Of a stretch of DNA of 42,930 bases, positions 16,276 through 25,417 are shown one piece after another (position 1 is the stretch's first letter; every line of letters begins with the position of its first letter). The stretch spans positions 1 to 42,930 of the forward strand of contig JAOBWF010000147.1 of assembly GCA_025463215.1 (NCBI GenBank), read 5' to 3'. Source of the DNA: Acidobacteriota bacterium (lineage in GTDB: Bacteria > Acidobacteriota > Vicinamibacteria > Vicinamibacterales > CAVVIG01). The notes below the pieces were generated by a model. It had not been told where the DNA came from and searched no databases. It worked only from the letters and a program-made list of their open reading frames with translations. The translations under genes were made by a program, and so were the position numbers.

Positions 16276-16320
16276 GATCGACGCACACCCCGGCCTCGCG
16301 CCGGCGCTGCGCGACCAGCC

Positions 16321-17964
16321 ATGAAGATCGCGCTCCTGCAAGTGAACCCGACGGTCGGCGACGTCGCCGGCAACGCGCGGCTGATCCTCGACGCGCTCCG
16401 CGCCGCGTCCGCCGCCGGCGCCGACCTCGCCGCCACTCCCGAGCTCGCGCTGGTCGGGTATCTGCCGCGCGATCTGCTGCTCAGCTCGGGCTTCGTGCGC
16501 CACAGCTGGGACGCCCTCGATGCGCTCGCGCGCGACGCCGCCGATCTCGCGCCGGTGCTCGTCGGCCTGCCGGAAGCGAACCCCTCCGACGAGGGGCGGC
16601 CGCTGTTCAACGCCGCGGCGCTGCTGCGCGGCGGACGGGTCGAGCAGCGTTTCCGCAAGGCGCTCCTGCCGACCTACGACGTGTTCGACGAGGACCGCTA
16701 TTTCGAGCCCTACCATGGCGCGCAGCTGCTCGACATTGCCGGCACCCGCGTCGGCATCAGCATCTGCGAGGACATCTGGAACGATCGCGACTTCTGGAAG
16801 CGCCGCCGCTATCACCACGACCCGATCGACGAGCTCGCCGACGCCGGCGCGACCCTCGTCGTCAACATGTCGGCGTCGCCGTTCACCGCCGGCAAGCATC
16901 AGCGGCGCGAGCAGATGCTCGGCAGCATGGCGCTGAAACACCGCCTGCCGATCGCGTACGTGAATCAATTCGGCGGCAACGACGATCTCGTGTTCGATGG
17001 CCGGAGCACCGTGTTCGGCGCCGGCGGGGCGGCGGTCGCGCGTGGACGATCCTTCGATGCCGACGTGGTCGTGTGCGACCTCGCCGCGAGCATGCCGATT
17101 CCGCCCGCGGGCGATCTGGACGCCGAATCGGAGATCTGGCGCGCGCTCGTGCTCGGCACCCGCGACTACGTCCGCAAGTGCGGCTTCTCGAGCGCCGTGC
17201 TCGGACTGTCCGGCGGCATCGACTCGGCGCTGACCGCGGCAATTGCCGTCGATGCGCTCGGCGCCGACCGCGTCCTCGGCGTGCTGATGCCGTCGCCGTA
17301 CTCGAGCCGCGGCAGCCTCGACGATGCGCGCGAGCTGGCGGCGAACCTCGGCATGGAGACGATGACGCTGCCGATCGAGCCGGTGATGCACACCTTCGAC
17401 GGCACGCTGCGCGCCGCGCTCGGCGCCGAGCCGCCGGGGGTCGCCGCGGAAAATATTCAGGCGCGGATTCGCGGCAACCTGCTGATGGCGCTCTCCAACA
17501 CCCGGGGCGCGCTGCTGCTCACCACCGGCAACAAGTCGGAGCTCTCGGTCGGCTACTGCACGCTGTACGGCGACATGTCGGGCGGCCTCGCGGTGATTGC
17601 GGACGTGCCGAAGACGATGGTGTATCGCGTGGCGCAGTGGCGGAATCAGACCGCCGGCCGGCCGCTGATTCCTGAGGCGACGATGACGAAGCCGCCGTCC
17701 GCGGAACTACGGCCGGATCAGACCGACCAGGACTCGCTGCCGCCGTACGACATCCTCGACGGCATCCTGCAGCGCCACGTCGAACGGCATCAGCCGGCGG
17801 AAGAGATCGTGGCCGCGGGGTTCGATCCGGACACCGTTGCGCGCGTGCTGCGCCTGGTGCGCCTGGCCGAATTCAAGCGCAAGCAGGCGGCGCCGGGGCT
17901 CAAGGTCACCGACCGCGCATTCGGCACCGGTTGGCGGATGCCGATCGCGGCGCGGCTTACCTGA
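16321..17964 (+). CDS. nadE: Glutamine-dependent NAD+ synthetase
   Basis: A 547-residue two-domain enzyme that amidates nicotinic acid adenine dinucleotide to NAD+ using glutamine and ATP. The N-terminal nitrilase-type glutaminase (about 1-255) has its catalytic triad visible as Glu41 (ATPELALVGY), Lys113 (FRKALLPTYDVFDEDRYF) and Cys149 (ISICEDIWND). The C-terminal synthetase carries the PP-loop SGGIDSALT at residues 297-304, then MPSPYSSRGS, NIQARIRGNLLMALSN, TTGNKSELSVGYCTLYGDMSGG and LRPDQTDQDSLPPYDILD. The length fits the family. No strong ribosome site precedes the ATG. Confidence 0.96.
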   Translation: MKIALLQVNPTVGDVAGNARLILDALRAASAAGADLAATPELALVGYLPRDLLLSSGFVRHSWDALDALARDAADLAPVLVGLPEANPSDEGRPLFNAAALLRGGRVEQRFRKALLPTYDVFDEDRYFEPYHGAQLLDIAGTRVGISICEDIWNDRDFWKRRRYHHDPIDELADAGATLVVNMSASPFTAGKHQRREQMLGSMALKHRLPIAYVNQFGGNDDLVFDGRSTVFGAGGAAVARGRSFDADVVVCDLAASMPIPPAGDLDAESEIWRALVLGTRDYVRKCGFSSAVLGLSGGIDSALTAAIAVDALGADRVLGVLMPSPYSSRGSLDDARELAANLGMETMTLPIEPVMHTFDGTLRAALGAEPPGVAAENIQARIRGNLLMALSNTRGALLLTTGNKSELSVGYCTLYGDMSGGLAVIADVPKTMVYRVAQWRNQTAGRPLIPEATMTKPPSAELRPDQTDQDSLPPYDILDGILQRHVERHQPAEEIVAAGFDPDTVARVLRLVRLAEFKRKQAAPGLKVTDRAFGTGWRMPIAARLT

Positions 17965-18080
17965 ACCCGCCGCGAAGGCTGCCGTGCCGCCTTCAGGCCT
18001 ACCAAACGTCCGCAGTGCAGGCCATCAGCCCTGCCGACCATCCGTAGCGCAGGCCTTCAGGCCTGCCGTCACGAAGAAGG
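17965..18080. repeat. REP-like palindrome cluster downstream of nadE
   Basis: Three related units follow the nadE stop with a spacing near 33 bases. The last is the most perfect: GCAGGCCT (18049-18056), a two-base TC loop, and AGGCCTGC (18059-18066). The first two are degraded copies (GCCGCCTTCAGGCC, GCAGGCCATCAGCCCTGC). The same palindrome recurs after gap. No gene is visible. Confidence 0.7.
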
Positions 18081-18101
18081 TCATCCACAGATTACACAGA
18101 T
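18081..18101 (+). repeat. Left arm of the 21-bp inverted repeat
   Basis: Starts TCATCCACAG and is the exact inverse complement of 18887-18907. A related partial copy (ATTACGCAGATT) follows directly. Confidence 0.85.
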
Positions 18102-18152
18102 TACGCAGATTGACTGCGCACCGACGTCCGGCGCGGCGGCCTTGCCGCGCGT

Positions 18153-18222
18153 CGTGAGCACCGGACGGCAGCAACACGAGCGGGGGACACACAACGATGC
18201 TCGTGCTCCTGCCATCCGGCGC
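18153..18222. repeat. Imperfect 21-bp inverted repeat in the left cassette flank
   Basis: The arm beginning CCGGACGGCAGCAACACGAGC (first 20 bases CCGGACGGCAGCAACACGAG) pairs with the downstream GCTCGTGCTCCTGCCATCCG segment at 18 of 21 positions, around a loop of about 17 bases. It could form a long hairpin between nadE and the GxxExxY gene. Confidence 0.6.
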
Positions 18223-18326
18223 TCACCACCCCGCCGCTCCGCGGCCGGGCCGGACGTTGCGATCACATTGCACGCAGACGGCCATCAGTCCAGCTGAACG
18301 GGATCGCCGTATGCAATTCCGGCGGC

Positions 18327-18734
18327 GTGCGCACGGAATTAGGCGATCCACAAACCTACAAGATCATCGGCGCTGCAATGGCGGTCCATCGCGAACTTGG
18401 GTGTGGGTTCCTCGAAGCGGTCAGTCGCGAAGCGTTGGCAATTGAGCTCGAGGAACGCGGCATCCCGTTCATCCGCGAAGCGCGATTGCAGGTGCGTTAT
18501 CGAAATCGCCTCCTGCCGGTGTTCTACGCGGTCGATTTCATCTGCTACGGCGAGGTGCTCGTGGAGCTCAAGGCCCTGCACGCGATCGGCCCGGTCGAAG
18601 TGGCGCAGTTGATCAACTATTTGCGCATCGCGCGCCGCCGCCGGGGACTGATCCTGAACTTCGGCGCCACAAGCCTTCAGCACCAGCGACTTGTCGTCGA
18701 TGTGCGCGACGCGCCGCCGACCAGTCCGGAATGA
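18327..18734 (+). CDS. GxxExxY family protein (PD-(D/E)XK nuclease-like)
   Basis: A 135-residue protein of the GxxExxY family, whose function is unknown. The helix KIIGAAMAVHRELGCGFLEAV is the family hallmark. A nuclease-like core follows: AVDFICYGEVLVELKAL supplies Asp, then Glu-x-Lys with the usual PD-(D/E)XK spacing, and the QLINYLRIA helix supplies the motif-IV glutamine. The name-giving tyrosine (G-F-L-E-A-V-Y) is serine here, while Asp, Glu, Lys and Gln remain. The C-terminal GLILNFGATSLQHQRLV matches the family ending. Start is GTG 18327. The gene is alone, inside the inverted-repeat cassette, between nadE and the lipid A operon. Whether it cuts nucleic acid is not established. Confidence 0.88.
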   Translation: MRTELGDPQTYKIIGAAMAVHRELGCGFLEAVSREALAIELEERGIPFIREARLQVRYRNRLLPVFYAVDFICYGEVLVELKALHAIGPVEVAQLINYLRIARRRRGLILNFGATSLQHQRLVVDVRDAPPTSPE

Positions 18735-18761
18735 TGTGACGTCCGGCGGCGCGGCGTAGCC

Positions 18762-18840
18762 GCGCTGTGTGAGGGGCGGACGGCAGGAACGCGAGCGACA
18801 CGCCGGAACCTCGCTCGCGTTCGTGGCGTCAGCCTCTCAC
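18762..18840. repeat. Structured right cassette flank with 12-bp perfect inverted repeat
   Basis: GAACGCGAGCGA and TCGCTCGCGTTC form a perfect inverted repeat around a 12-base loop. The preceding CGGACGGCAGGAACGCGAGC matches the left flank CGGACGGCAGCAACACGAGC at 18 of 20 positions. A second hairpin, CCGGCCGC/GCGGCCGG, follows near 18847-18865. No gene is seen between the GxxExxY stop and lpxL. Confidence 0.6.
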
Positions 18841-18886
18841 ACCGACCGGCCGCTTCGCGGCCGGCGCCGGACGGTGCGCTGTCTTC

Positions 18887-18907
18887 ATCTGTGTAATCTG
18901 TGGATGA
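18887..18907 (-). repeat. Right arm of the 21-bp inverted repeat
   Basis: The exact inverse complement of 18081-18101. It lies 34 bases from the stop of the lpxL-like gene. Confidence 0.85.
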
Positions 18908-18940
18908 AAATCAGCAGGCGAAGATCGCCGCGTTTCGAGC

Positions 18941-19894
18941 CTACAGCCCTGCGCCGTTCTCATCGCTACCGTCGACGTCGCGCTGAGCCGACGGGAACAT
19001 CCCCGGCGCGCCATCGGCGACCGGACCATCGTCGCGCCAGCGGCGATGCATCCACAGCCACAGCTCGGGGTGACGCCGCACGTACATCTCGAGCACGTCG
19101 GTGCAGCGCTGCGTGAACTCGCGGATCGCGTCGGGCGAGTCGGCGCGCGGCGGCGTCACCTGATGCTCGTAGATCAGCCGATAGCGCCCGCGGCCGAGCG
19201 GCAGCGCGAATACCGGCACCACCGGCGCCCCGGTCCGCAGCGCCAGCGCCGCCACCGCCGACGTGGTCGCCGCCGGCCGTTCGAAGAAGTCGACGTAGAT
19301 CGCGTCCCGGCTCATGATGTGCTGATCGATGAGCACGGCGACGCCATGTCCGGCCTGCAGCGTCCGCATGACGCGGCGGATCGTGCCGCGGCGGTAGACA
19401 ACGGTGTTGCCGGTGCCCTGGCGGATCTCCTCGAGCAGCCGGTTCAGGTGCGGGTTGTCGAGCGCGCGCGCCAGGATGCTCACAGGCTCGACCTGCACCG
19501 CGTGCACCATCGCCTGCAGCTCCCAGAACCCGAAGTGCCCGGTGATGAAAAGGACCCCTTTGCCCTGCGCGTAGGCGAGCCGTGATCGCTCCTCGCCGTC
19601 GATCTCGACCCGGGCCAGCATCTGCTGCGGCGTGAGCGTCGAGAACTGCAGCAGCTCGAACAGCAGGCGGCCGAAATGCGCGAAGGCGGCGCGCGCAATC
19701 GCGCGCCGCTCCACCTCGGGACGCGACGGAAACGCGGTCGCGAGATTGCGGTGCGCGATGCGCCGGTGCGCGCCGTCGAGTGCGTAGAACGTCAGCCCGA
19801 GCGCCGTGCCGGCCGCGCGCACGACCGGTCCTGGCGTCATGCGGACGATTCCAATCAGCGCGCGCACGATCAGGTACTCGAGGCGGTGTCTCAT
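18941..19894 (-). CDS. lpxL: Lipid A biosynthesis lauroyl/palmitoleoyl-type acyltransferase (LpxL/HtrB family)
   Basis: A 317-residue LPLAT-family protein. The acyltransferase motif HX4(D/E) is GHFGFWELQAM. Downstream blocks are GTGNTVVYRRGTIRRVMRTLQAGHGVAVLIDQHIMSRDAIYVDFFERPAATTSAVAALALRTGAPVVPVF and the C-terminal PELWLWMHRRWR, all typical of LpxL/LpxM. It adds a secondary acyl chain to Kdo2-lipid A at the inner membrane. ATG 19894 overlaps the lpxK stop as ATGA. The longer upstream frame overlaps lpxK and is discarded. The last ~20 residues (after RRWRDDGP) are non-conserved. Confidence 0.9.
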   Translation of the reverse strand: MRHRLEYLIVRALIGIVRMTPGPVVRAAGTALGLTFYALDGAHRRIAHRNLATAFPSRPEVERRAIARAAFAHFGRLLFELLQFSTLTPQQMLARVEIDGEERSRLAYAQGKGVLFITGHFGFWELQAMVHAVQVEPVSILARALDNPHLNRLLEEIRQGTGNTVVYRRGTIRRVMRTLQAGHGVAVLIDQHIMSRDAIYVDFFERPAATTSAVAALALRTGAPVVPVFALPLGRGRYRLIYEHQVTPPRADSPDAIREFTQRCTDVLEMYVRRHPELWLWMHRRWRDDGPVADGAPGMFPSAQRDVDGSDENGAGL

Positions 19895-20943
19895 GGACGC
19901 GGTGCGAGGTGTGAAAGGCCGGGTCCAGGGTGCGAAGTGCCGACCGCGTCGATCCGCTCCAGCAGCCAGCGCTCGAAGCCATCGGCCGGCTCGACGCCGA
20001 TCACCAGCGGCACCGACGCAATCGGCAGATCGCCGAGGTCGCACGCCGCCAGCCGCACCGCGTCCTTCTCGGTCGTCAACACGATCATCGCGCCGGTCGC
20101 CTTGGCCTCGGTCGCGATCCGCCGCACGTCGCGGGCGCTGAACCGGTGGTGATCGCGGAACGCAATCGCGCCGCAGATGTCCCAGCCGACCGACAGGATG
20201 TCGTCCCTGAAGCGATCCGGCCGCGCAATGCCGGTGACGACGAACACGCGCGAATTCGACGGCACCACCACCGAGTCGCGCGGCTCGGCGATGCGGCGCG
20301 GCGCCCCGGTCGCGCGCGTCACGCGAAAGACCGGCGCGACCCCGAAGGCGCGGCCGATGCGATCGGCGGCGGTGTCGTAGCCCGCCGTAATCAGCGCCGC
20401 GTCAGCGGCCCGCGCCGCCTCGATCCCCTCGCGCAGCCGTCCGGCCGGCATCGGATGATCCTGCAGATCCTCCTCGGCGACCAGCAGCAGATCGACGTCG
20501 CGCGCCAGCTCGACGTGCTGGAAGCCGTCGTCGAGGATGTGGACGGTGACGCCGAGCCGCCGTTCGGCGAGACGGCCGGAGAGAAAGCGGTCGGCCCCGA
20601 CCAGCACCGCGACGCCGGGCAGCGCGCGCGCCAGCATCAGCGGCTCGTCGCCCGCCTCGTGGAGACCGGCGATCACGCGGGTGCCGTCGGACACGACGGT
20701 GACGCCGTCGCGGGCGATCCGGCGGCCATAGCCGCGCGTCAGGATCCCGGGCCGTTCGCCGCGCTGGACCAGCAGCCGCGCGATGTACTCGACGATCGGC
20801 GTCTTGCCGCTGCCGCCCACCGTCAGGTTGCCGACGCTGACGACAGGGCGCTCGAGGCGATGCTGCCGCCCCGGGTCGCGCGCGTACCAGGCGCGCCGCC
20901 ACGCCGCCGCCGCGCCGTACGCCTGGCTCAGTTGCTGGATCAA
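19891..20943 (-). CDS. lpxK: Tetraacyldisaccharide 4'-kinase
   Basis: A 350-residue LpxK. The Walker A motif is in PVVSVGNLTVGGSGKTPIVEYIA (near residues 40-62), followed by GILTRGYGR, HEAGDEPLMLAR, ILDDGFQHVELARDVDLLL and TTEKDAVRL. It phosphorylates the 4' position of the lipid A disaccharide. The best start is TTG at 20943. It gives IQQLSQAYGAAAAWRRAWY, the normal family N-terminus, and overlaps the waaA stop as TTGA, parallel to the ATGA overlaps elsewhere in these operons. No ATG or GTG fits. The C-terminal tail is encoded by a heptanucleotide tract. Confidence 0.92.
   Translation of the reverse strand: MIQQLSQAYGAAAAWRRAWYARDPGRQHRLERPVVSVGNLTVGGSGKTPIVEYIARLLVQRGERPGILTRGYGRRIARDGVTVVSDGTRVIAGLHEAGDEPLMLARALPGVAVLVGADRFLSGRLAERRLGVTVHILDDGFQHVELARDVDLLLVAEEDLQDHPMPAGRLREGIEAARAADAALITAGYDTAADRIGRAFGVAPVFRVTRATGAPRRIAEPRDSVVVPSNSRVFVVTGIARPDRFRDDILSVGWDICGAIAFRDHHRFSARDVRRIATEAKATGAMIVLTTEKDAVRLAACDLGDLPIASVPLVIGVEPADGFERWLLERIDAVGTSHPGPGLSHLAPRP
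19901..19942. repeat. Heptanucleotide tract at the lpxK 3' end
   Basis: Six units in register: GGTGCGA, GGTGTGA, AAGGCCG, GGTCCAG, GGTGCGA, AGTGCCG. They lie in the last codons of lpxK, just before the ATGA junction with lpxL. The unit is the same GGTGCGA type found in the phosphotransferase-like gene and hldC. Confidence 0.65.
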
Positions 20944-22289
20944 TGCACGAGGCGGAAGGGCCGAACGACCGATCGGCCGTGGCCATGGCCATCGTCGCCG
21001 TGGGGCAGCAGCTCGCCGATCACCTCGAGCGTCTTGGTCTTGGCGCCGCGGTTGGCCTCGACCAGCGCGCGCGCGGCCGCGCCGAGGCGGGCGCGGCGGA
21101 CCGGATCGGTGACCAGGGCGAGCAGGGCCGTGTTGAGCTCGCGCTCGGTCTGCACCTGGATCGCGGCGTCGTTGCTGAGAAACGCGTCGGCGATCTCCTT
21201 GAAGTTCTGCATGTACGGCCCGAACACGATCGGCTTGCCGAAGATCGCCGGCTCGAGGATGTTGTGGCCGCCGTGATCCTCGAGGCTGCCGCCGACGAAG
21301 ACCGCCGTGCTCACCTGATACAGCTGCGCCAGCTCGCCGAGCGTATCGAGGACGACGACGTCGGCGCGGGGCTCCGCGTCGATCGGCAGCTCGGATCGTC
21401 TGGTCGTGACGAACCCGGCGTCGCGCGACAGGCGCTCGACTTCGCCGAACCGCTCGGGATGGCGCGGCGCCAGCACCAGCAGCGCGCCGGGGGACGTCGC
21501 CTTGACGCGGGCGAAGGCGCCGAGCACCGCCGCCTCTTCGCCGCGCAGCGTGCTGCCGGCGACGATGACCGTGCGGTTCGGCGACAGGCGGAAGAACCGC
21601 AGCACGCGCTCGCGCGGCTTGCCGTGTGAGATCGCGGCCGGCAGCTCGAGCGAGTCGAACTTGAGGCTGCCGGTCACGCTGATGTGCGCGGCGTCGGCGC
21701 CGAGAGCGACGAGCCGGCGCGAGGACTCCTCGCTCTGGACGCAGAAGCGATCGACGTCGCCGAGCACGCGGCGGAAGAACGGCCGCACCAGCTTGTAGCG
21801 CGGGTACGACCGCGACGAGATCCGACCGTTGATCATCACCGTCTTGACCCCGCGGCGCCGGCATTCGCGCAGCAGGTTCGGCCAGATCTCGGTCTCCATC
21901 ATGACGAACAGCCGCGGCCGCACCAGCCGCAGCGTCCGGCGGACGATGAAGGTCCAGTCGAACGGGAAATAGAACACCGCGTCGACGTCGGACAGGTTCT
22001 TTTTCGCGACCTGCTGCCCCGCGATCGTCGTGGTCGAGACGAAGAGCCGAAGGCGCGGATAGCGCGCCTTGAGATCGGAGGCCAGCGCCCGCGCGGTCAG
22101 CGCCTCGCCCACCGACACGGCGTGAATCCAGATAGACTCCTCCGCGTCGATGTTGAACGTGATCGGCAGGAAGCCGAGCCGTTGCCGCAGCGTGCCGATG
22201 TATTTCTTGTACCGGAGCGCCTGGTACAGGAAGTACGGCGACACGACGACGAAGACGGCCAGCGTCAGCAGGCTGTAGGCGAGATACAT
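20940..22289 (-). CDS. waaA: 3-deoxy-D-manno-octulosonic acid (Kdo) transferase
   Basis: A 449-residue WaaA/KdtA. It has an N-terminal membrane anchor (YLAYSLLTLAVFVVVSPYFLY), then RQRLGF, IWIHAVSVGEALTARAL (catalytic Glu region), METEIWPNLLRECRRRGVKTVMINGRIS, VTGSLKFD, VLAPRHPERF and the C-terminal VFVGGSLEDHGGHNILEPAIFGKPIVFGPYMQNF. It transfers Kdo from CMP-Kdo to lipid IVA. ATG 22289 starts at the anchor helix; upstream extension would run antisense through gap. First gene of the waaA-lpxK-lpxL operon. Its tail is histidine/glycine-rich (GDDGHGHGRS). Confidence 0.94.
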   Translation of the reverse strand: MYLAYSLLTLAVFVVVSPYFLYQALRYKKYIGTLRQRLGFLPITFNIDAEESIWIHAVSVGEALTARALASDLKARYPRLRLFVSTTTIAGQQVAKKNLSDVDAVFYFPFDWTFIVRRTLRLVRPRLFVMMETEIWPNLLRECRRRGVKTVMINGRISSRSYPRYKLVRPFFRRVLGDVDRFCVQSEESSRRLVALGADAAHISVTGSLKFDSLELPAAISHGKPRERVLRFFRLSPNRTVIVAGSTLRGEEAAVLGAFARVKATSPGALLVLAPRHPERFGEVERLSRDAGFVTTRRSELPIDAEPRADVVVLDTLGELAQLYQVSTAVFVGGSLEDHGGHNILEPAIFGKPIVFGPYMQNFKEIADAFLSNDAAIQVQTERELNTALLALVTDPVRRARLGAAARALVEANRGAKTKTLEVIGELLPHGDDGHGHGRSVVRPFRLVH

Positions 22290-22301
22290 CGCGGTGCGCT
22301 T

Positions 22302-23343
<1,042 letters not shown>

Positions 23344-23344
23344 C

Positions 23345-23400
23345 GCAGGCCTGAAGGCCTGCACGACAACGATCGTCGTGCGGGCCCTTCAGGTCCGCCG
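23345..23400. repeat. REP-like palindrome pair between gap and pgk
   Basis: GCAGGCCT (23345-23352), a GA loop and AGGCCTGC (23355-23362) form a perfect palindrome. A central hairpin GCACGAC/GTCGTGC (23361-23367 and 23375-23381) follows, then a degraded second copy (GCGGGCCCTTCAGGTCCGC). The arrangement, two palindromes around a middle one, resembles a BIME. It is the inverse orientation of the copy after nadE. Confidence 0.7.
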
Positions 23401-23407
23401 TGAGCCG

Positions 23408-24595
23408 ATGATGAAACTCTCGATCAACGATCTCGATCTCGACGGCCAGCGGGTCTTCATCCGGGTCGACTTCAACGTCCCGCTGAAGAACGGGGTCATC
23501 GGCGACGACACCCGCATCAGGTCGTCGGTGCCGACGATCCAGTACGCGCTCGCCCAGGGCGCGACGGTCGTCCTCGCCAGCCATCTGGGCCGGCCCAAGG
23601 GCAAGGTCAATCCCGAGATGAGCCTCGCGCCGATCGCGGATCGGCTTGCCGCGCTTCTCGGCAAGCCGGTGACCTTCGCGACCGATTGCATCGGCGACCA
23701 GGCGCGCAACGCCAAGGGCGACGTCGTCCTGCTCGAGAACCTGCGGTTTCATCCCGAGGAAGAACAGAACGACGCCGGCTTCGCCAAGGAGCTGGCGTCG
23801 CTGGCGACGCGCTACGTCAACGACGCGTTCGGCGCGGCGCACCGCGCCCACGCGTCGGTCGAGGCGATCACGCATTTCATCGAGCGGCCGGCGGCCGGGC
23901 TGCTGATGGAGAAGGAGCTCCAGTATCTCGGGCACGCGCTGGAGAAGCCGGAGCGCCCGTTCGTCGCCATCCTCGGCGGCGCCAAGGTGTCGGACAAGAT
24001 CGACGTCATCCAGAACATGCTCGGCAAGGTCGACCGCCTGATCATCGGCGGCGCGATGGCGTATACGTTTTTCAAGGCGCGCGGCATCCCGGTCGGTACG
24101 TCGCTGATCGAGGACGACAAGATCGGCGAGGCCAAGGCGATCGAAGCCGACGCCAAGAAGCGCGGCGTCGCCCTGCTGCTCCCGACCGATCACGTCGTCG
24201 CGCCCAGGCTGGATGCCGCGGCGGCGCACGAGATCCTCGCGGTCGGCGACGCGGCGATTGGCGATCGGATGGGCCTGGATATCGGACCGGCGACGATTGC
24301 CGCCTACACCGCGGCGATCGCGGATGCGAAGACGGTGGTGTGGAACGGGCCGATGGGCGTCTTCGAGATCGACGCGTTCGCGAAGGGGACCAACGCCGTG
24401 GCGCAGGCGGTGGCGGCGGTGAAGGGGACGACGATCATCGGCGGCGGCGACTCGATCGCGGCGGTGAAAAAAGCAGGCATCGCGGATCGGATCACGCACA
24501 TTTCCACCGGCGGCGGCGCGTCGCTCGAGTTCCTCGGCGGACAGACGCTGCCGGGTGTGGCCGCTCTGGCGGACAAGAGCGAGAAGGCCGGATAG
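23408..24595 (+). CDS. pgk: Phosphoglycerate kinase
   Basis: A 395-residue enzyme that transfers phosphate from 1,3-bisphosphoglycerate to ADP. The signature [13 protein letters not shown] is at the N-terminus. [66 protein letters not shown] and [32 protein letters not shown] are all in place. Two ATGs are adjacent (23408 and 23411); the first is used. The upstream in-frame extension encodes part of the REP-like repeat and is not counted. Confidence 0.96.
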   Translation: MMKLSINDLDLDGQRVFIRVDFNVPLKNGVIGDDTRIRSSVPTIQYALAQGATVVLASHLGRPKGKVNPEMSLAPIADRLAALLGKPVTFATDCIGDQARNAKGDVVLLENLRFHPEEEQNDAGFAKELASLATRYVNDAFGAAHRAHASVEAITHFIERPAAGLLMEKELQYLGHALEKPERPFVAILGGAKVSDKIDVIQNMLGKVDRLIIGGAMAYTFFKARGIPVGTSLIEDDKIGEAKAIEADAKKRGVALLLPTDHVVAPRLDAAAAHEILAVGDAAIGDRMGLDIGPATIAAYTAAIADAKTVVWNGPMGVFEIDAFAKGTNAVAQAVAAVKGTTIIGGGDSIAAVKKAGIADRITHISTGGGASLEFLGGQTLPGVAALADKSEKAG

Positions 24596-24616
24596 CCCTC
24601 CAGCACAGGACCATTG

Positions 24617-25384
24617 ATGCGAACACCTCTCATCGCCGGCAACTGGAAGATGTTCAAGACGGTCGCCGAGACGGTGGCGTTCGTCACCGACCTGCGCGAT
24701 CTCGTCAAGGCGACGGCCAGCGTCGACGTCGTCGTCGCGCCGCCGTTCACGGCGGTGCACGCGGCGGCGAACGCGGCGCGCCAGACGAAGATCGGCGTCG
24801 CGGCGCAGGATCTCTATTGGGAAAAAGAGGGGGCGTTCACCGGCGAAGTATCGCCGGCGATGGTCAAAGAGGCCGGCGCCGCGTATGCGATCGTCGGGCA
24901 CTCCGAACGGCGCCGCCTGTTCGGTGAGAGCGATGCGATCGTCAATCGCAAGGCGCTGGCGGCGATCGGGGCCGGCCTGACGCCGATCGTCTGCATCGGC
25001 GAAACGCTCGAGGAGCGCGAGCGCGGCGAGATGCTCGCCGTGCTCGATCGGCAGATCAAGGACGGCTTGGATCAGCTGAGCGCGGACCAGGTCGGCGCGC
25101 TGGTCGTCGCCTATGAGCCGGTCTGGGCGATCGGGACCGGCCGGACCGCCACGTCGGCGCAGGCGGGCGAGGCGCACGCGCACATCCGGAAGCGGCTGCG
25201 GCAGTGGTTTGGCGGCGATGCCGCCGATCGGTGCCGGATCCTGTATGGCGGCAGCGTCAAGCCGGACAATATCCGGGAGCTCATCGCCGAAGAGGACGTC
25301 GACGGCGCGCTTGTCGGGGGAGCCAGCCTCGATGTGCGCAGCTTTGCCGACCTCGTGACAAGGAGCGGGCGCCCTGCTGTATAA
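24617..25384 (+). CDS. tpiA: Triosephosphate isomerase
   Basis: A 255-residue TIM barrel interconverting dihydroxyacetone phosphate and glyceraldehyde 3-phosphate. Lys11 lies in LIAGNWKMFK, the electrophilic His in IVGHSERRRLFGE, the catalytic Glu in VAYEPVWAIGTGRTAT, and the phosphate-binding end is YGGSVKPDNI and GALVGGASL. ATG 24617 is preferred over a TTG one codon earlier; AGGA lies upstream. The stop TAA forms part of the secG -10 box. Confidence 0.96.
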   Translation: MRTPLIAGNWKMFKTVAETVAFVTDLRDLVKATASVDVVVAPPFTAVHAAANAARQTKIGVAAQDLYWEKEGAFTGEVSPAMVKEAGAAYAIVGHSERRRLFGESDAIVNRKALAAIGAGLTPIVCIGETLEERERGEMLAVLDRQIKDGLDQLSADQVGALVVAYEPVWAIGTGRTATSAQAGEAHAHIRKRLRQWFGGDAADRCRILYGGSVKPDNIRELIAEEDVDGALVGGASLDVRSFADLVTRSGRPAV

Positions 25385-25385
25385 T
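25355..25385 (+). promoter_or_regulatory. Candidate secG promoter
   Basis: A perfect TATAAT at 25380-25385, with GTGACA 19 bases upstream (25355-25360). It overlaps the end of tpiA and would give a leader of about 26 bases before the secG ATG. The spacing is long, so strength is uncertain. Confidence 0.45.
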
Positions 25386-25417
25386 CGGGGTTTCCTGTTC
25401 GCCGAAAGCCTGTACTT

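Larger units (their letters stand above)
18081..18907 (+). mobile_element. Candidate cassette: GxxExxY gene with inverted homologous flanks
   Basis: The GxxExxY gene is bracketed by a perfect 21-bp inverted repeat (18081-18101 and 18887-18907, core CCACAGATTACACAGAT). Inside each repeat, both flanks carry in order a shared GCGCACCG/TCCGGCG stretch and a GC-rich hairpin (GCGCGGC...GCCGCGC on the left, CCGGCCGC...GCGGCCGG on the right). A longer inverted repeat follows, beginning CGGACGGCAG with CGAGCG after it. Left and right copies of that last segment agree at about 18 of 21 positions. The flanks are thus homologous and mostly in opposite orientation. No transposase and no clear target-site duplication are seen, so mobility is inference. 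Confidence 0.5.
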
